Source of the DNA: Pseudomonas sp. GD03944 | GTDB taxonomy: Bacteria; Pseudomonadota; Gammaproteobacteria; Pseudomonadales; Pseudomonadaceae | Assembly (NCBI RefSeq): GCF_029839275.1 | Contig: NZ_JAOCAH010000001.1 | Coordinates: 248,001-312,000, forward strand | Direction: 5' to 3' | Length of the DNA: 64,000 bases | Shown here: piece by piece, positions 1 through 11,018 of the stretch | Layout: the number at the start of each line of letters is the position of its first letter | Position numbering within the stretch: the first letter of the stretch is position 1 | The notes under the pieces: generated by a model | Told to the model about the DNA's origin: nothing | Database searches by the model: none | What the model saw: only the letters and a program-made list of their open reading frames with translations | Translations under genes and position numbers: made by a program

Positions 1-19
1 CACACAACCCGCCAAGTAA
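1..19 (+). other. possible 3' tail of the gene upstream of lexA
   Basis: Reading from base 2, one frame gives a few residues and a TAA at 17-19, so this may be the last codons of a gene that begins before the window. In P. aeruginosa the fatty-acid regulator psrA lies just upstream of lexA on the same strand, which fits by position only. Too little sequence is present to identify it. Confidence 0.25.
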
Positions 20-74
20 CGCGCAGCCGATATGAAATCGCAAGCCCAATTGCTCGCCTCGCTCAAAAGGAGGA

Positions 75-102
75 TTGCCAAGCTCGATTCACTGTATATA
101 AT
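75..102 (+). promoter_or_regulatory. sigma-70 promoter of lexA-sulA
   Basis: TTGCCA at 75-80 and a perfect TATAAT at 97-102 are separated by 16 bases. The -10 lies inside the first LexA box, so LexA binding would block RNA polymerase. The promoter is inferred from sequence. Confidence 0.7.
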
Positions 103-107
103 CCCAG
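92..107 (+). promoter_or_regulatory. LexA (SOS) box 1
   Basis: CTGTATATAATCCCAG fits the gammaproteobacterial SOS consensus CTG-N10-CAG with an AT-rich centre. It overlaps the -10 element of the lexA promoter. Confidence 0.85.
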
Positions 108-110
108 TCA

Positions 111-126
111 CTGTATAAAAAGACAG
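111..126 (+). promoter_or_regulatory. LexA (SOS) box 2
   Basis: CTGTATAAAAAGACAG is a second CTG-N10-CAG box, starting three bases after box 1 ends and ten bases before the lexA start codon. Tandem boxes at lexA are typical of tight autoregulation. Confidence 0.85.
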
Positions 127-135
127 AGCCCAGCC

Positions 136-744
136 ATGCTGAAACTGACGCCACGCCAAGCCGAGATTCTTGCCTTCATCAAGCAATGCCTTGAAGACAA
201 TGGCTACCCGCCCACTCGTGCCGAGATCGCCCAGGCGCTCGGGTTCAAGTCACCCAATGCCGCGGAAGAGCACCTCAAGGCGCTGGCCCGCAAAGGCGCG
301 ATCGAAATGACGCCCGGCGCCTCGCGCGGCATCCGCATCCCGGGCTTCGAACCCAGCAACGAGGAAGAAGGCCTGCCGGTCATTGGACGCGTCGCTGCCG
401 GTGCGCCGATCCTCGCGCAACAGCACATCGAAGAATCCTGCCGCATCAACCCCGAGTTCTTCCACCCCAAGGCCGACTACCTGTTGCGCGTGCGCGGCAT
501 GAGCATGAAGGACATCGGCATCTTCGACGGTGACCTGCTGGCGGTACACACCACCCGTGAAGCGCGCAACGGCCAGGTGGTCGTGGCCCGTATCGACGAC
601 GAGGTCACGGTCAAGCGCTTCAAGCGCGAAGGCAACACGGTGTGGCTGATCGCTGAAAACCCGGAGTTCTCCCCTATCGAGGTCAATCTCGAAGAGCAGG
701 ACCTGGTCATCGAAGGCTTGAGTGTCGGCGTTATCCGCCGCTGA
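136..744 (+). CDS. lexA: LexA repressor
   Basis: This is the SOS-response master repressor, a cytoplasmic protein that cleaves itself when RecA filaments form on damaged DNA. The 202-residue length is the usual one. The N-terminal winged helix (about residues 1-65) opens with the family-typical LTPRQAEIL. The cleavage site is the Ala88-Gly89 pair in VAAGAP, the catalytic serine is Ser123 in GMSM, and the general base is Lys160 in EVTVK, so it should be fully active. Two LexA boxes upstream point to autorepression. The sulA start lies ten bases downstream, so both genes form one operon. Confidence 0.98.
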   Translation: MLKLTPRQAEILAFIKQCLEDNGYPPTRAEIAQALGFKSPNAAEEHLKALARKGAIEMTPGASRGIRIPGFEPSNEEEGLPVIGRVAAGAPILAQQHIEESCRINPEFFHPKADYLLRVRGMSMKDIGIFDGDLLAVHTTREARNGQVVVARIDDEVTVKRFKREGNTVWLIAENPEFSPIEVNLEEQDLVIEGLSVGVIRR

Positions 745-754
745 AGGAGGCCCC

Positions 755-1228
755 ATGCAGTTCCCGCAATCGCTGAACCGTACCCAACTGCCACTGTTCG
801 ATGCCTTCCTGGCGTCATCCGTACCGCCGCTGCTCGAGGAAACGGATGCCGACTGGCAGGAACAGCCCGAGGCGTTCAGTGAGTTGTCGTTACGGGGAGC
901 TGCCGGGCACTGCCTGACGCTGCTGGCGCCGATCCTGCGCGAGCTGAGCCAGAACGATGATGAGCGCTGGCTGACCCTGATCGCGCCGCCGCGCAGCCTG
1001 ACCCAGGCCTGGCTGCGCAAGGCCGCGGGCCTGAACCGCGAGCGCATCCTGCTGCTGCACCCACGGGGCGAGCAGACAGCGCTGGAGCTGGCCCAGGAAG
1101 CCCTGAAACTGGGGAGAAGTCACACGGTGGTCAGCTGGCTGCATCCGCTCGAACGCGCTGCCCGCCTGCAGCTCGAACAGGCTGCCCTCCTCGGCAAGGC
1201 GCAAAGCCTGAACATCAGCCTCGGCTAG
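755..1228 (+). CDS. sulA: SOS cell division inhibitor SulA
   Basis: SulA blocks cytokinesis during DNA damage by binding FtsZ in the cytoplasm and preventing polymerisation. The 157-residue protein has the RecA-like fold region of the family (for example LTLIAPPRSLTQAWLRKAAG around residues 79-98) and starts with a variable N terminus. The ATG at 755 was chosen because AAGGAGG at 744-750 sits just before it; an in-frame ATG at 722 would lie inside lexA. The position directly behind lexA matches the lexA-sulA operon of Pseudomonas, unlike E. coli where sulA is separate. It should be induced with lexA from the two SOS boxes. Confidence 0.92.
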   Translation: MQFPQSLNRTQLPLFDAFLASSVPPLLEETDADWQEQPEAFSELSLRGAAGHCLTLLAPILRELSQNDDERWLTLIAPPRSLTQAWLRKAAGLNRERILLLHPRGEQTALELAQEALKLGRSHTVVSWLHPLERAARLQLEQAALLGKAQSLNISLG

Positions 1229-1298
1229 GCTGCTGCGTACCCGGGCACAGGGACCGTGCCACGCGGGATACGCCTACTTCCTACTGCGCCACACGCAC

Positions 1299-1535
1299 TC
1301 AATGCAGAACGCGCGGGCCTTCTTCGTCATGCTGAAAATCGTTTTCCGCCAGCTTGCCTGCCATCTGCACGCCTACATTGAGCATGGCCTTGGCCACCTC
1401 TACGTGCTGGCCTTGCAGAAACGCCTTGGCATCGGCAGAAAAATCGAGCACGACCAGCGCCTCTTCATCCTCCGCGCGGCGCAAGGCAATGCGCCCATCG
1501 GGTAATTCAACGATTTCCAGGAAGGATGTCGGCAT
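1299..1535 (-). CDS. conserved small hypothetical protein next to sulA
   Basis: This 78-residue acidic protein (starts MPTSFLEIVEL) has no motif that I can assign to a function. It has no signal peptide or membrane segment. A gene of this kind follows lexA-sulA in other pseudomonads (the PA3009 position), which with a good reading frame supports it being real. It is convergent to sulA and could share a transcript with the gene at 1604-2122. Confidence 0.75.
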   Translation of the reverse strand: MPTSFLEIVELPDGRIALRRAEDEEALVVLDFSADAKAFLQGQHVEVAKAMLNVGVQMAGKLAENDFQHDEEGPRVLH

Positions 1536-1603
1536 AACTCAGGTTCTCCACGTCAGGCCGGCATTGTAACAGCCACCTTCCTGACCCGCCCACCGAAAGT
1601 GGA

Positions 1604-2122
1604 CTACCACTCGGTGAGCGTTTCGCGAAATCGCCTGGCCAGCCCTTTCAACTGCTCACGCCACGCTTCCAGCGTCTCACGCGCCAGAGGCGGCTCTTCC
1701 TCGTCCAGGCTGACCGCCTGGATCAGCGGTGTGGACGGGTCGACCTTGGCCTTCTTGTCGGCCTGGGGCGGCTGGAACAATGCCGCGTAAGCGGCTAGGA
1801 GCTGCGCCAGCCAGGTTTCCGATTGCTGGGCGAGTTCGACCAGCTCGGCCAGCTCCGGGCAAGGCGCCGACTCGACGACGGCCGGCACCAGGAACTGCTC
1901 GGCGCGGGGCGCGGTGCTGCCAGGCAGGCGGTAATAGCCGGCAATCTCGTGGCACAGCCCCAGCACGGCACCGTACAGGTGAAACAGCGCCGCTTCGCGC
2001 TCGGCCTGAACCAGCGCCTGGGCATTCATCGCCCGCCCCTCTTCCGCCACGCGCCAGGCGTCCAGCGCCAGGCCGGCGTAGAAGATCTTCTGGTTCGTTC
2101 GGGTATACAACTCATTGGCCAT
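1604..2122 (-). CDS. DUF6586-like conserved protein
   Basis: The 172-residue protein begins MANELYTRTNQKIFYAGLAL and is mostly helical, with no signal sequence or membrane segment. It matches my memory of the Pseudomonas family DUF6586, found between lexA-sulA and topA (PA3010 position). The function is unknown. A perfect 12-base inverted repeat separates it from topA upstream, so it probably has its own transcript or depends on read-through. Confidence 0.75.
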   Translation of the reverse strand: MANELYTRTNQKIFYAGLALDAWRVAEEGRAMNAQALVQAEREAALFHLYGAVLGLCHEIAGYYRLPGSTAPRAEQFLVPAVVESAPCPELAELVELAQQSETWLAQLLAAYAALFQPPQADKKAKVDPSTPLIQAVSLDEEEPPLARETLEAWREQLKGLARRFRETLTEW

Positions 2123-2154
2123 GATCGGGGCCCTCCGCTGCAGATCGATCCACT

Positions 2155-2193
2155 ATACGCCCGCGCTCACCGCCAGGGTGTGCGCGGGCGTAT
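2155..2193 (-). terminator. hairpin downstream of topA
   Basis: ATACGCCCGCGC at 2155-2166 and GCGCGGGCGTAT at 2182-2193 form a perfect 12-base inverted repeat right behind the topA stop codon. No T-run follows on the minus strand, so termination may be partial. Confidence 0.55.
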
Positions 2194-2196
2194 CGG

Positions 2197-4803
2197 TCAG
2201 CGTTTGTCTTCGACCTTCCACTTGCCGCCGTCGAAGAACGCACGCCAGCCCGTCGGTTTGCCTTCGACTTCGGTCTGCACGTACTGCTCCTTGGTCTTGC
2301 GGCTGTAGCGAATCACGGCCGGGCGACCTTCCGGATCCTTCTTCGGCGCATCCAGCAGGAAGTGGTACTTGGCATCGATCTCGTCCTTGTGCGGAATCAG
2401 CTCCTGAACCAGCGGCGCACGGGTCTCGCGGTTCTTCGGGAACTGGCTCGCCGCCAGGAACAGGCCGGAAGCACCATCGCGCAGCACGTAGGTGTCGTTC
2501 ACCTTCTCGCACTTCAGCTCCGGCATCTTCACGGCGTCCATCTTGGGTGGCGCAGGCTCGCCGCTGCGCAGCAATTTGCGGGTGTTCTTGCACTCGCTGT
2601 TGGTGCAACCGAAGAACTTGCCGAAACGGCCGGTCTTCAGCTGCATCTGGCTGCCGCACTTGTCGCACTCCAGGCTCGGCCCTTCGTAGCCCTTGATGCG
2701 GTACTGACCCTGTTCGATCTCGTAGCCCGAGCAATCCGGGTTGTTGCCGCATATATGCAGCTTGCGGGTTTCGTCGAGCAGGTAGGCGTCCATCGCCGTG
2801 CCGCACTTCTGGCAACGGTGTTTGCCCAACAGCACCAGGGACTCGGACTCACCCTCGTCATCCGCCGCAATTTCATCGCCCGGCACCAGGTTGAGGGTCG
2901 CCTTGCAGCGTTCCTTCGGCGGCAGGCTGTAGCCCGAGCAGCCGAGGAACACGCCGGTCGAGGCCGTGCGAATCATCATCGGTCGGCCGCAGTCGCGGCA
3001 GGCGATGTCGGTCAGCGTCGGCAGGTTGGCGCGCATGCCGCTGTCGCTGGCTTCGGCCACTTCGAGTTTCTTCTTGAAGTCGCCGTAGAACTCGTCGAGC
3101 AGGTGTTTCCACTCACGCTCGCCCTGGGCCACGTCGTCCAGGTTCTCTTCCATCCCGGCGGTAAAGCCGTAGTCCATCAGGTTGGCGAAGCTCTCCGACA
3201 GGCGCTCGGTCACGATGTCGCCCATCTTTTCGGAGTAGAAGCGCCGGTTGTGCAGCGTGACGTAGCCACGCTCCTGAATGGTCGAGATGATCGCCGCATA
3301 GGTCGACGGACGGCCGATGCCACGCTTTTCCATTTCCTTCACCAGGCTGGCTTCGGAGTAGCGCGCCGGCGGCTTGGTGAAGTGCTGGCTCGGGTCCAGC
3401 TTGATCAGCTTGAGGGCTTCACCCTCTTTCATTTCCGGCAGTACATCGTCATCGCCCGGTTTGCTCAGCTGCGGCAAGACGCGGGTGTAACCGTCGAACT
3501 TGAGGATGCGGCCCTTGGCGCGCAGCTCGAACTGGGCGGCATTGACCGTGACGGTGGTCGACAGGTATTCGGCCGGCGGCATCTGGCAGGCCACGAACTG
3601 GCGCCAGATCAGCTCGTACAGGCGCTCGGCATCACGCTCCATGCCGGACAGCTGGGTCGGCTTGAGGTTGACGTCGGACGGGCGAATCGCTTCGTGCGCT
3701 TCCTGTGCCCCTTCCTTGCTGCTGTAGAGGTTGGCCTTGGCCGGCAGGTATTTCTTGCCGAACTCGCCCTCGATGAAATCGCGCACCATGCTCACGGCAT
3801 CAGCCGACAGGTTGGTCGAGTCGGTACGCATATAGGTGATGTAGCCCGCCTCGTAGAGACGCTGCGCCATCATCATGGTCTTCTTCACGCCGAAGCCCAG
3901 ACGGTTGCTGGCCGCCTGCTGCAGGGTCGAGGTAATGAACGGTGCCGACGGCTTGCTGCTGGTCGGCTTGTCTTCGCGCTTGGCGACGCTGTAGCTGGAC
4001 GCCTTGAGCACATTCAGGGCCGCAGTGGCCTGAGCTTCGTTGAGCGGCTTGAAGGCAGCGCCGTTCTCGCGGGCGACCTCGAAGCGCACGTTGTCACCCT
4101 TGGCGGTACCCAGGTCGGCGTGCACTTCCCAGTATTCTTCCGGCACGAAAGCGCGGATTTCCTTTTCGCGCTCGACCACCAGCTTCACCGCCACGGACTG
4201 CACACGACCGGCGGAGAGGCCACGGGCGATCTTCGACCACAGCAGCGGCGACACCATGTAGCCCACGACGCGGTCGAGGAAGCGACGCGCCTGCTGCGCG
4301 TTGACGCGGTTGATATCCAGCTCGCCCGGCTTGGAGAACGCTTCCTGGATGGCTTTCTTGGTGATTTCGTTGAACACCACGCGCTTGTAGCGGCTGTCAT
4401 CGCCGCCGATGGATTCGCGCAGGTGCCAGGCAATGGCTTCCCCCTCGCGATCCAAGTCGGTTGCGAGGTAGATGGTGTCGGCTTCCTTGGCCAGGCGGCG
4501 CAGTTCGTCGACGACCTTCTCCTTGCCCGGGAGGATCTCGTACTTGGCTTTCCAGCCATGCTCCGGGTCCACCCCCATGCGGGCGAAGAGTTGACGCTTG
4601 GCCTTTTCCTTGGGCGACAACGCAGGCGCTTCGGCAGCCGCCTTGCCACGTTTCGCAGGCTCCTTGGCGGCACTCGCCGAGCCACTGGTAGGCAGGTCAC
4701 GGATATGGCCGATGCTCGACTTCACCACGTACTGGCTGCCCAGGTACTTGTTGATGGTCTTGGCCTTGGCCGGGGATTCCACGATGACCAGCGATTTGCC
4801 CAT
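2197..4803 (-). CDS. topA: DNA topoisomerase I
   Basis: The type IA topoisomerase relaxes negative supercoils by nicking one strand through a 5'-phosphotyrosine. The N-terminal Toprim domain opens with [14 protein letters not shown] and has the acidic triad region DLDREGEA (Asp116, Asp118, Glu120). The catalytic tyrosine is Tyr324 in [10 protein letters not shown]. The C-terminal third carries three Cys4 zinc-ribbon modules, visible as CxxC pairs from about residue 595 onward, and ends in a basic tail. The 868-residue length is normal. The start matches the conserved MGKSLVIV. A long open frame on the opposite strand is a shadow caused by high G+C. Confidence 0.98.
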   Translation of the reverse strand: MGKSLVIVESPAKAKTINKYLGSQYVVKSSIGHIRDLPTSGSASAAKEPAKRGKAAAEAPALSPKEKAKRQLFARMGVDPEHGWKAKYEILPGKEKVVDELRRLAKEADTIYLATDLDREGEAIAWHLRESIGGDDSRYKRVVFNEITKKAIQEAFSKPGELDINRVNAQQARRFLDRVVGYMVSPLLWSKIARGLSAGRVQSVAVKLVVEREKEIRAFVPEEYWEVHADLGTAKGDNVRFEVARENGAAFKPLNEAQATAALNVLKASSYSVAKREDKPTSSKPSAPFITSTLQQAASNRLGFGVKKTMMMAQRLYEAGYITYMRTDSTNLSADAVSMVRDFIEGEFGKKYLPAKANLYSSKEGAQEAHEAIRPSDVNLKPTQLSGMERDAERLYELIWRQFVACQMPPAEYLSTTVTVNAAQFELRAKGRILKFDGYTRVLPQLSKPGDDDVLPEMKEGEALKLIKLDPSQHFTKPPARYSEASLVKEMEKRGIGRPSTYAAIISTIQERGYVTLHNRRFYSEKMGDIVTERLSESFANLMDYGFTAGMEENLDDVAQGEREWKHLLDEFYGDFKKKLEVAEASDSGMRANLPTLTDIACRDCGRPMMIRTASTGVFLGCSGYSLPPKERCKATLNLVPGDEIAADDEGESESLVLLGKHRCQKCGTAMDAYLLDETRKLHICGNNPDCSGYEIEQGQYRIKGYEGPSLECDKCGSQMQLKTGRFGKFFGCTNSECKNTRKLLRSGEPAPPKMDAVKMPELKCEKVNDTYVLRDGASGLFLAASQFPKNRETRAPLVQELIPHKDEIDAKYHFLLDAPKKDPEGRPAVIRYSRKTKEQYVQTEVEGKPTGWRAFFDGGKWKVEDKR

Positions 4804-4948
4804 GGATTGGAAAATTCCTGAAATTCGATAAATGAAAGGCGTGACGCCTTGAATCTGTTGCCGTGCTGCCGGTGAGCCACCCTCGCGGCACCGCTATATA
4901 TAGTGGCGGTCGAGGTGAGGTCAAGCGCAGCAATGGCGCGACATCGGC

Positions 4949-5185
4949 TCAGGGCCGATCAAAGAGGGCCGTTTCAGCCTGAACCAAAGCAAAGCGCGGA
5001 ACGGTCTCGCCGTCCACTTCGACGCGCTCGCAAAACATCTCCAGCGGCCGGACCCACAGGCCGAAATCGCCGTAGAGCGCCTGGTAGACCACAACCTGCT
5101 GTTCGGTCTCGGAATGCCGGGCAACGCCAAAGACACGGTACTCGGGGCCTTTATAGTGCCGGTAGAGGCCGGGTTGTAATTGCAT
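4949..5185 (-). CDS. DUF1653 domain protein
   Basis: The 78-residue protein starts MQLQPGLYRHYKG and contains the family-typical pattern YRHYKGPEYRVFGVARHSET followed by VVYQALYG and WVRPLEMF, which defines DUF1653. These are small beta-rich cytoplasmic proteins of unknown function. The ATG at 5185 was chosen because the DUF begins there; longer in-frame starts would run into the fadA terminator and coding region. It sits alone between topA and fadA. Confidence 0.85.
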   Translation of the reverse strand: MQLQPGLYRHYKGPEYRVFGVARHSETEQQVVVYQALYGDFGLWVRPLEMFCERVEVDGETVPRFALVQAETALFDRP

Positions 5186-5196
5186 GCCAGATGTCC

Positions 5197-5247
5197 TTGA
5201 AAAATTTTCGCCTGAAAAACGAAAACCGGGGCACCTGGCCCCGGTTT
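5197..5247 (-). terminator. rho-independent terminator of fadBA
   Basis: On the minus strand, AAACCGGGGC and GCCCCGGTTT (5223-5232 and 5238-5247 on the plus strand) form a perfect 10-base stem with a five-base loop, followed by TTTTCGTTTTTC. It lies just behind the fadA stop codon. Confidence 0.85.
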
Positions 5248-5262
5248 CGTGTCGACCAACGC

Positions 5263-6453
<1,191 letters not shown>

Positions 6454-6467
6454 CTAGTCTGTCCGCA

Positions 6468-8615
6468 TTAACCGAAGAACTTCTGGCCTTTGGCGGCCAT
6501 TTCGCGAAGTTTGGCGGTCGGGTGGTACAGCGCGCCCAGATCGGCGTATTTGTCGGCCAGGGCCACGAATTCAGCTACACCGATGCTGTCGATGTAACGC
6601 AGCGCACCACCGCGGAAGGGCGGGAAGCCGATGCCGTAGATCAAGCCCATGTCGGCTTCGGCAGCGGTGTCCACGATGCCGTCTTCCAGGCAACGGACGG
6701 TTTCCAGGCACAGCGGGATCATCATGAAGTTGATGATGTCTTCGTCGGTCACTTCGCGTTGCTCGGTGACGATCGACTTCAGCAGCTCGTAGGCCGCCGA
6801 GTCGGAGACCTTCTTCGGCTTGCCGCGCTTGTCGGTCTCGTAGGCGTAGAAGCCCTTGCCATTCTTCTGGCCCAGGCGGTTGGCCTCGTACATCACGTCG
6901 ACGGCGGTCTTGCCTTCCACGGCCATGCGGTCCGGGAAGCCTTCAGCCATCACGTCACGGCCATGGTGACCGGTGTCGATACCGACCACGTCGGAGAGAT
7001 ACGCCGGGCCCATCGGCCAGCCGAACTTCTCCATGACCTTGTCGATGCGCACGAAGTCGACGCCGAAGCCCAGCAGCTTGGAGAAACCACCGAAGTACGG
7101 GAACAGCACGCGGTTGACCAGGAAGCCCGGGCAGTCGTTGACCACGACCGGGGTCTTGCCCATTTTCTTGGCGTAGGCAACGGTGGTGGCCACGGCCACT
7201 TCGCTGGACTTCTCGCCACGGATGACTTCAACCAGCGGCATCATGTGCACCGGGTTGAAGAAGTGCATGCCGACGAAGTTTTCCGGACGCTTGAGAGCCT
7301 TGGCCAGCAGGCTGATGGAGATGGTCGAGGTGTTGGAGGCCAGGATCGCGTCTTCGCGCACCGCACCTTCCACTTCGGCCAGCACGATCTGCTTGACCTT
7401 GGGGTTCTCGACCACGGCTTCGACGACGATGTCGACGTTGCCGAAATCACCGTAGGACATGGTCGGGCGAATGGCGTTGAGGGCTTCGGCCATCTTCGCC
7501 GGGGTCATGCGGCCCTTCTCGACGCGCTTGCCGAGCAGCTTGCTCGCCTCGTTCAAGCCCATCTGGATACCCTCTTCGCGGATATCCTTCATCAGGATCG
7601 GGGTGCCCTTGGAGGCCGACTGGTAGGCGATGCCGCCACCCATGATGCCGGCGCCCAGTACGGCAGCCAGTTTCACGTCACGGGCGATCTCGTCGTGGTG
7701 TTTGGCTTTCTTCTTGAGTTCCTGGTCGTTCAGGAACAGACCGATCAGGCTCTCGGCAACCGAGGTCTTGGCCAGCTTGACGAAGCCGGCGGCCTCGACT
7801 TCCAGCGCCTTGTCACGGCCGAAGTTGGCCGCTTTCTGAATGGTCTTGATCGCTTCGACCGGAGCCGGGTAATTCGGGCCGGCCTGGCCTGCCACGAAAC
7901 CCTTGGCGGTTTCGAAGCACATCATCTGCTCGATGGCGTTGAGCTTGAGCTTTTCCAGCTTCGGCTGGCGCTTGGCCTTGTGATCCAGCTCGCCGGAAAT
8001 GGCGCGCTTGACCAGGTCCAGAGCCGCAGCCTGCAGCTTGTCAGCCGCTACCACCGCATCGACCGCGCCCACTTTGAGGGCGTCGTCGGCTTTGCTTTCC
8101 TTGCCCGAGGCAATCCACTCGACCGCGTTGTCAGTACCGATAACGCGCGGCAGGCGCACGGTGCCGCCGAAGCCCGGGTAGATGCCCAGCTTCACTTCCG
8201 GCAGGCCGATCTTGGCGCTTTCGCTCATGACGCGGTAATCCGCCGCCAGGCACATTTCAAAACCACCGCCCAGGGCGATGCCATTGATGGCTGCCACGGT
8301 CGGTACAGCGAGGTCTTCGAAGTCACTGAAGATCTTGTTGGCTTCGAGGTTGCCGGCCACCAGCTCTTCGTCCGGCAACTTGAAGTTGTCGACGAACTCG
8401 GTGATATCGGCACCGACGATGAATACGTCTTTGCCACTGGTGACAATCACGCCCTTGATCGAACCATCGGCCTTGATCGCATCTACGGACTGACGCAGCT
8501 CGTTCAGGGTAAGACGGTTGAATTTGTTGACGGATTCACCCTTGAGGTCGAACTTCAGTTCGACGATGCCGCTCTCAAGAGCCTTAACCGTGATGGCTTT
8601 ACCTTCGTAAATCAT
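6468..8615 (-). CDS. fadB: fatty acid oxidation complex alpha subunit FadB
   Basis: FadB combines enoyl-CoA hydratase/isomerase and 3-hydroxyacyl-CoA dehydrogenase. The N-terminal crotonase domain (about residues 1-190) has the oxyanion-hole regions IVGADITEF and [11 protein letters not shown]. The NAD-binding Rossmann domain starts near residue 315 with [16 protein letters not shown], followed by dehydrogenase C-terminal domains with [16 protein letters not shown]. The ATG at 8615 gives 715 residues, the usual length, with GGAG eight bases upstream; an in-frame TTG one codon earlier has poorer spacing. It is the first gene of fadBA. PsrA or FadR-type control is likely from known biology, but no convincing box was seen. 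Confidence 0.97.
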   Translation of the reverse strand: MIYEGKAITVKALESGIVELKFDLKGESVNKFNRLTLNELRQSVDAIKADGSIKGVIVTSGKDVFIVGADITEFVDNFKLPDEELVAGNLEANKIFSDFEDLAVPTVAAINGIALGGGFEMCLAADYRVMSESAKIGLPEVKLGIYPGFGGTVRLPRVIGTDNAVEWIASGKESKADDALKVGAVDAVVAADKLQAAALDLVKRAISGELDHKAKRQPKLEKLKLNAIEQMMCFETAKGFVAGQAGPNYPAPVEAIKTIQKAANFGRDKALEVEAAGFVKLAKTSVAESLIGLFLNDQELKKKAKHHDEIARDVKLAAVLGAGIMGGGIAYQSASKGTPILMKDIREEGIQMGLNEASKLLGKRVEKGRMTPAKMAEALNAIRPTMSYGDFGNVDIVVEAVVENPKVKQIVLAEVEGAVREDAILASNTSTISISLLAKALKRPENFVGMHFFNPVHMMPLVEVIRGEKSSEVAVATTVAYAKKMGKTPVVVNDCPGFLVNRVLFPYFGGFSKLLGFGVDFVRIDKVMEKFGWPMGPAYLSDVVGIDTGHHGRDVMAEGFPDRMAVEGKTAVDVMYEANRLGQKNGKGFYAYETDKRGKPKKVSDSAAYELLKSIVTEQREVTDEDIINFMMIPLCLETVRCLEDGIVDTAAEADMGLIYGIGFPPFRGGALRYIDSIGVAEFVALADKYADLGALYHPTAKLREMAAKGQKFFG

Positions 8616-8618
8616 CAA

Positions 8619-9091
8619 CTGATCTCCACGGTATGGAAGCTAAACAGTACACATCGGAGCCAACCAGCGAGCACTCTCGCGGCGCAGCCGTCGAGAATAG
8701 CCCCAATCAGCCTGGCACACCCGCCGACGCGATAATCGGGCTGTAAAGGCGCTGCTTTTTCAGGCAAACGCTCAATTCATACGCCCGTTTGATTTGGGTG
8801 TGCACACCATCACGGAAAAGCATTCGCTTGTCAATTGGGCCCACGTCGCTCTCGGCGACGAAAACGCACCACACTCCCCTCTACCCTGCCGCCCAACGGG
8901 TGCGACCCCGCCATAATCACCGGCATCGATGGCGGCTTATCAACCGCTTTTCAGGCCCACAAATGCGACACAGTGCGCACCTAGCAAAATGATTCTGCTG
9001 CGGGTACAGTCGTCTCAATACGGCCGGCCTAGACCGCCCGTAATAAAAAATAAAAACAATGAAACCCTAGGGCACACGGAGTTCTCCCCTC
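8619..9091. other. divergent intergenic region between fadB and the next gene
   Basis: These about 470 bases hold no convincing gene: the small frame at 8789-8992 has no ribosome binding site and an Arg/His-rich composition typical of shadow frames. It must contain the fadBA promoter and that of the gene at 9092. The last 60 bases, before 9092, are A-rich. No operator could be assigned. Confidence 0.6.
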
Positions 9092-9901
9092 ATGTCGAGC
9101 CGACTGTTTGCCGCTTCCCTGAGCGCCCTGCTCGCCGTCACGTTCTCCATCACCAGCCATGCCGCCGACTCGGCCAGCAACCTGCTGAACCTTCACCAGC
9201 TGCGCCTGGCCGCCCAGAAAAGCCTCGGCGACTTCTACATGTACAACGGCATGGAAGGCGACCAGCGCTACGCACGCATGATCAACGAGGCCGTGGCGTC
9301 GGCCGACGGCCACCTGGCCGCCATCTCCGACCTTCCCGGCGACGGCTCCAGGGCCCTGCGCTCGCAGCTCGACCAGCACTGGAAGGGCTACCAGATCGAC
9401 CTGACCAACCTGATCAATGCCCTGAAGAACCAAGGCTACACCGACCTGCAGCCGGTGGCCGACCTGGCCGCGCGCAACCAGCAACTGATCGCCCTGAGCC
9501 AGGAGCTGTACAGCAAGATTCAACAGGAAGGCAGCTACAACGTGCCGGCCATGACCCAGCAGAGCCGCGACCAGAGCGTGCTGATGCAGACCATCGCGGT
9601 GGACTACGCATCGCGCAGCGCCTCGGTGGGCGCCACGTTCATGGGAGGGGGCGAGAACCGCCCGATCGAGGAGCTGGTGGGCGAGTTCGCCACCCGCCTG
9701 GACACCCTGGAAAAAGCGCCGCAGAACACCGACCAGATCAAGCAGACCCTGAGCAGCGTCAGCACCAAATGGCGCTACATCGAGAAATCACTGCTTAACT
9801 ACAATGAAAATACCGTGCCCTTCCTCATCAACAAGTACTCCGACAGCATCATCGAAGGCCTTGAAGAAGCGTCGGCACAGTATTCGGCTACCCAGCTGTG
9901 A
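9092..9901 (+). CDS. secreted alpha-helical conserved protein
   Basis: The 269-residue protein starts with a clear Sec signal peptide (LFAASLSALLAVTFSITSHA) with cleavage expected after Ala24. The mature part is almost wholly helical, with segments rich in Gln, Leu and Asn, like the periplasmic helical bundles of type IV pili methyl-accepting sensor domains, but it has no membrane anchor or signalling domain. It sits at the PA3015 position of the conserved synteny. The function is unknown; a periplasmic binding or structural role is inferred. Confidence 0.8.
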   Translation: MSSRLFAASLSALLAVTFSITSHAADSASNLLNLHQLRLAAQKSLGDFYMYNGMEGDQRYARMINEAVASADGHLAAISDLPGDGSRALRSQLDQHWKGYQIDLTNLINALKNQGYTDLQPVADLAARNQQLIALSQELYSKIQQEGSYNVPAMTQQSRDQSVLMQTIAVDYASRSASVGATFMGGGENRPIEELVGEFATRLDTLEKAPQNTDQIKQTLSSVSTKWRYIEKSLLNYNENTVPFLINKYSDSIIEGLEEASAQYSATQL

Positions 9902-9961
9902 AGATGCCGGCACGTGCGGCATGATGAACAGGATTTTTCCGGCCTGCCTGGCCACACCCCC

Positions 9962-9990
9962 AGCCCAGTGTCTGCACTGGGCTTTTCTTT
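9962..9990 (+). terminator. rho-independent terminator
   Basis: AGCCCAGTG and CACTGGGCT form a perfect 9-base stem with a TCTG loop, followed by TTTCTTT. It ends the transcript of the secreted protein gene before the convergent gene at 10008. Confidence 0.85.
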
Positions 9991-10007
9991 GCCCGGCGCA
10001 AGACGCC

Positions 10008-10454
10008 TCAGGCGCGCGCCGCCAGGAAATCGGCAATCTTTTGCAACGCTTCCGCCGACGCCCGCTCTCCCCAGTACAGCGAAACCATCTGCACACTGGC
10101 CTCCGCCTTGTAGACGTCCACGGGCAGATGGGAGAGCTGTTCCAGCAATGTCGCATCCGGGCAGGGTTCGCGCCACTGGTTCACCCAGTTTCCCGGCTCG
10201 ATCTGCCAGTAGCACCAGTTGTCCACCTGCCCTCGCCGGCGGCTGCGGTAGTACTGCGGGCAGGGGCTCGGCGGCGCCGGTTGCAGCCAGTGCGGCCACT
10301 CCTGACGCGACAACTGCATCGCCAGCCCCAGGCGCCGAGCCTGCAGGCGCATGTCCATGCGGCCGCGCTGGTGCCGGGACGGCATCAGCAGCGCGACGGG
10401 ACTGAGCACCACGGCCAGGAGTAACAACACGATCCACGGAGTCATACAGTACAT
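10008..10454 (-). CDS. membrane-anchored conserved hypothetical protein
   Basis: The 148-residue protein begins with one hydrophobic segment (PWIVLLLLAVVLSPVALL, about residues 6-23) followed by a basic stretch (RHQRGRMDMRLQARRLG), so it is probably an inner-membrane protein with its C-terminal part in the cytoplasm. The soluble part is rich in Trp and Pro and matches no family that I know. The start could be the ATG at 10454 or the one at 10445; neither has a strong Shine-Dalgarno sequence. It is at the PA3016 position. Confidence 0.7.
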   Translation of the reverse strand: MYCMTPWIVLLLLAVVLSPVALLMPSRHQRGRMDMRLQARRLGLAMQLSRQEWPHWLQPAPPSPCPQYYRSRRRGQVDNWCYWQIEPGNWVNQWREPCPDATLLEQLSHLPVDVYKAEASVQMVSLYWGERASAEALQKIADFLAARA

Positions 10455-10532
10455 CTCGTAGGGAAAAGCCTGCCTTTAACGCTCAAGACAGCCATACTTA
10501 ACACCATTGGTCACCTTTAAAAGGAGTTACCC

Positions 10533-10973
10533 ATGCCGTATCAACACATTCTGGTCGCCGTCGACCTGACCGAGGAATGCGACCCGGTCATGCACCGCGC
10601 TCAAGCCCTGTCGGCCAGCTGCGGCGCCAAGCTCTCGGTGGTTCACATCGTCGAACCCATGGCCATGGCCTTCGGTGGCGACGTCCCGATGGACCTGTCG
10701 ATGCTGCAACAGCAACAGTTCGAACAGGCCCGTGAGCGCCTGGACAAGTTCTCCAGCAAATACCCGGACCTGGCCAACGACCGCCGCCACCTGGCCTACG
10801 GTCAGCCGCGCCAGGAAATCCACCGCCTGGCCGGTGAGCAGCAATGCGACCTGATCATCGTCGGCAGCCACGGCCGCCATGGTCTGGCCCTGCTGCTCGG
10901 CTCCACCGCCAACGACGTGCTGCACGGTGCACCGTGTGACGTGCTGGCCGTGCGCCTGAAGAAGCCGGAGTAA
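10533..10973 (+). CDS. universal stress protein (UspA family)
   Basis: The 146-residue protein has the Usp fold pattern: an N-terminal strand HILVAVDLTEE, and the C-terminal nucleotide-binding loop GSHGRHGLALLLGSTA, which fits the G-x2-G-x9-G-S/T signature of ATP-binding Usp proteins. Such proteins support survival under starvation and anaerobic or oxidative stress. AAAGGAG lies just upstream of the ATG. It is a single gene between convergent and divergent neighbours. Confidence 0.95.
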   Translation: MPYQHILVAVDLTEECDPVMHRAQALSASCGAKLSVVHIVEPMAMAFGGDVPMDLSMLQQQQFEQARERLDKFSSKYPDLANDRRHLAYGQPRQEIHRLAGEQQCDLIIVGSHGRHGLALLLGSTANDVLHGAPCDVLAVRLKKPE

Positions 10974-10982
10974 GCCGTCACG

Positions 10983-11011
10983 GGCGAGCGGCACGCAACG
11001 CGCCGCTCGCC
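10983..11011. terminator. hairpin between convergent genes
   Basis: GGCGAGCGGC and GCCGCTCGCC form a perfect 10-base stem with a nine-base loop between the usp stop and the stop of the minus-strand gene. It lacks a T-run in either direction but could serve both genes. Confidence 0.5.
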
Positions 11012-11018
11012 GGGACCG

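Noticed and set aside
2362..4821. Very long open frame (819 residues) on the plus strand opposite topA
   Set aside because: Antisense shadow of a G+C-rich gene; the opposite strand encodes an intact topoisomerase with all motifs.
6522..8735. 737-residue open frame opposite fadB
   Set aside because: Same reason; composition rich in His, Gly and Val, typical of shadows.
8770..8795. CAAAC and GTTTG arms upstream of fadB as a PsrA box
   Set aside because: The arms are 17 bases apart, much wider than the 2-4 of the PsrA consensus.
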